Shown piece by piece: positions 5,812-6,802 of a DNA stretch of 6,802 nucleotides; positions within the stretch are counted from its first letter, which is position 1, and each line of letters starts with the position of its first letter. The stretch is from Aquificaceae bacterium (GTDB lineage: Bacteria > Aquificota > Aquificia > Aquificales > Aquificaceae): the NCBI GenBank assembly GCA_015492115.1, contig WGFS01000212.1, forward strand, positions 1-6,802. Reading direction: 5' to 3'. The notes beneath the pieces were generated by a model. That model had not been told where the DNA came from, made no database searches, and saw nothing but the letters and a program-made list of their open reading frames with translations. A program made the position numbers and the translations under genes.

Positions 5812-6111
5812 TTAGACCTCCTTTATCTCTTTAATTAATACCTCGGTGTAGGGTTGTCTATGCCCCTTCCACCTTTTGTAGTTCTTCTTGGGTTTGTACT
5901 TGAAAACCGTAATCTTCTTACCCTTTCCCTGAGAGACCACCTCTGCGACGACCTTTCCCTTGTAAAACTCAACGCTCCCGTCGTCCTTTCTCACCATAAG
6001 AGGTTCAAACTCAAGCGTTGAACCCGCTTCCGCCTCTATCTTCTCAATCCTTAGCTTTGTGCCCGGCTCAACTCTGTACTGTTTCCCACCTGTCTTTATA
6101 ACCGCGTACAT
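5812..6111 (-). CDS. rplU: 50S ribosomal protein L21 (bL21)
   Basis: bL21 binds 23S rRNA in the large subunit. The 99-residue protein opens MYAVIKTGGKQYRV, the standard L21 start. It carries the family signature at about 69-91, including Val-Phe-Lys-Tyr, Lys-Asn-Tyr and GHRQPYTEV. It is rich in Lys/Arg, as expected for RNA binding in a thermophile. GGAGGT at 6122-6117 is within a run GGAGGAGGT, 5 bases before the ATG. It is the first gene of a two-gene leftward operon with rpmA. Confidence 0.98.
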   Translation of the reverse strand: MYAVIKTGGKQYRVEPGTKLRIEKIEAEAGSTLEFEPLMVRKDDGSVEFYKGKVVAEVVSQGKGKKITVFKYKPKKNYKRWKGHRQPYTEVLIKEIKEV

Positions 6112-6143
6112 GGAATACCTCCTCCTGACTTAGCGGAGTGAAT

Positions 6144-6152
6144 AGTATAGCA
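6144..6152 (-). promoter_or_regulatory. Extended -10 promoter of rplU-rpmA
   Basis: The minus strand reads TGCTATACT from 6152 to 6144, an extended -10 (TGn followed by TATACT). Start of transcription near 6137 gives a leader of about 26 nt that includes the Shine-Dalgarno. The -35 region is only T-rich (such as TTTTAT), which an extended -10 can tolerate. The leader is too short for a structured L21-binding autoregulatory RNA. Confidence 0.65.
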
Positions 6153-6166
6153 CAAAAACAAGGTGA

Positions 6167-6172
6167 TAAAAT
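6167..6172 (+). promoter_or_regulatory. Putative -10 box for purL
   Basis: TAAAAT at 6167-6172 would place transcription start at about 6179-6180, two or three bases before the purL ATG. No -35 consensus is visible at 17-18 bp; that position (around 6143-6149) coincides with the -10 of rplU on the other strand. If real, the two divergent promoters overlap. This is a weak call based on one AT-rich hexamer. Confidence 0.35.
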
Positions 6173-6181
6173 AAAGCTTCC

Positions 6182-6802
6182 ATGGAAAAGGTGTGGGAAG
6201 CCCACGGTCTATCCGAGGAGGAGTACAGAAGGATAGTTTCCTACCTCGGAAGGGAACCCAGCAACGTTGAGCTCGGTGTGCTGGGGGCTCTGTGGTCTGA
6301 ACACTGCTCCTACAAGTCCTCCAGGGTTGTCCTGAAGAAGTTTCCAACTCAGGCGGACTGGGTTGTTCAGGGACCCGGCGAGAACGCGGGTGTCGTGGAG
6401 GTTGACGATAAGGTATGGGTAGCCTTCAAGGTAGAGAGCCACAACCACCCATCCTTCATAGAACCCTTCAACGGTGCAGCTACAGGTGTGGGAGGGATAA
6501 TAAGGGACGTGCTCTCTATGGGTGCCCGTCCGATAGCCCTTGCGGACTCTCTCCGCTTTGGAGAGCTTACAGATCAGAGGACGAAGTTCCTTGTGAAGGG
6601 TGTGGTGAAGGGGATAAGCTCTTACGGAAACTCCATAGGTGTTCCAACGGTTGCGGGAGAGACATTCTTTGAAGACTCGTACAGAACCAACCCCCTGGTG
6701 AACGCCTTCTGTCTCGGTATTCTGCCTGCGAACAGGATGTACCGTGCGAGGGCGAGCAGGGTTGGTCAGCTTCTATTTCTGATAGGCTCAACCACAGGGA
6801 GG
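6182..6802 (+). CDS. purL: Phosphoribosylformylglycinamidine synthase subunit PurL, 5' part
   Basis: PurL catalyses the ATP-dependent step from FGAR to FGAM in purine synthesis. The 207 codons present belong to the small type (about 740 residues), which takes ammonia from a separate PurQ glutaminase with PurS; neither gene is in this window. Motifs are LGALWSEHCSYKSS at 34-47, with the catalytic-loop His41; GPGENAG at 64-70; KVESHNHPSFIEPFNGAATG at 83-102, with the conserved active-site His; the Mg/ATP segment GGIIRDVLSMGARP at 104-117; and GNSIGVPTVAGE at 149-160. The coding frame runs off the right edge. The start has no normal Shine-Dalgarno: the nearest, AAGGTGA, lies about 15 bases away. 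The frame and the expected distance to the SEHCSYK motif support this ATG. Confidence 0.95.
   Translation, partial: MEKVWEAHGLSEEEYRRIVSYLGREPSNVELGVLGALWSEHCSYKSSRVVLKKFPTQADWVVQGPGENAGVVEVDDKVWVAFKVESHNHPSFIEPFNGAATGVGGIIRDVLSMGARPIALADSLRFGELTDQRTKFLVKGVVKGISSYGNSIGVPTVAGETFFEDSYRTNPLVNAFCLGILPANRMYRARASRVGQLLFLIGSTTGR

Noticed and set aside
6112..6137. L21-type autoregulatory leader RNA upstream of rplU
   Set aside because: With the predicted promoter the leader is only about 26 nt, and no stem structure is visible in it.
1..6802. CRISPR array, transposon, toxin-antitoxin or other defence genes
   Set aside because: No regularly spaced repeats, terminal repeats, transposase motifs or small paired genes are seen. 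Apart from the partial edge genes, nearly all the DNA is taken up by recognised core genes.

Overview
The window looks like chromosomal core-genome DNA from a thermophilic bacterium close to Aquifex/Hydrogenivirga (order Aquificales). This rests on three things: Arg codons are mostly AGG/AGA and Ile is mostly ATA, as in hyperthermophiles; the proteins are rich in Lys, Glu and Arg; and, from memory, the PII protein is nearly identical to that of Aquifex aeolicus. No mobile element, CRISPR array, rRNA or tRNA is visible.

Region 1 (1-524): the 5' part of a gene on the minus strand that runs off the left edge. It encodes a membrane-anchored protein resembling the YbjQ/UPF0145 family. A 207-bp intergenic region separates it from glnB. 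That region holds a sigma-70-like -10 box for the minus-strand gene, a perfect 10-bp inverted repeat, and a consensus-perfect sigma-54 promoter facing glnB.

Region 2 (525-4752): a nitrogen-assimilation cluster, glnB (PII) - glnA (type I-beta glutamine synthetase) - amt (ammonium channel), followed by an outer-membrane beta-barrel protein. A GC hairpin without a U-tract lies between glnA and amt, a modest terminator lies between amt and the barrel gene, and a strong intrinsic terminator closes the block. PII is the likely common sensor. It is expected to block the Amt channel when nitrogen is plentiful and to act on glutamine synthetase through adenylylation and/or transcription. The sigma-54 promoter would switch the block on under nitrogen limitation. 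The barrel protein may provide the outer-membrane route for small solutes.

Region 3 (4774-6802): housekeeping genes. A HAD-IIA phosphatase gene without a Shine-Dalgarno runs rightward and overlaps by 8 bp the 3' end of the leftward rplU-rpmA ribosomal protein operon. Divergent from rplU, and 70 bp away, is the 5' part of purL, cut by the right edge and also without a good Shine-Dalgarno.

I do not see an obviously new system. The most informative parts are the regulatory layout upstream of glnB, the linkage of a porin-like gene to the ammonium cluster, and the two apparently leaderless genes in a genome that otherwise uses strong Shine-Dalgarno sequences.
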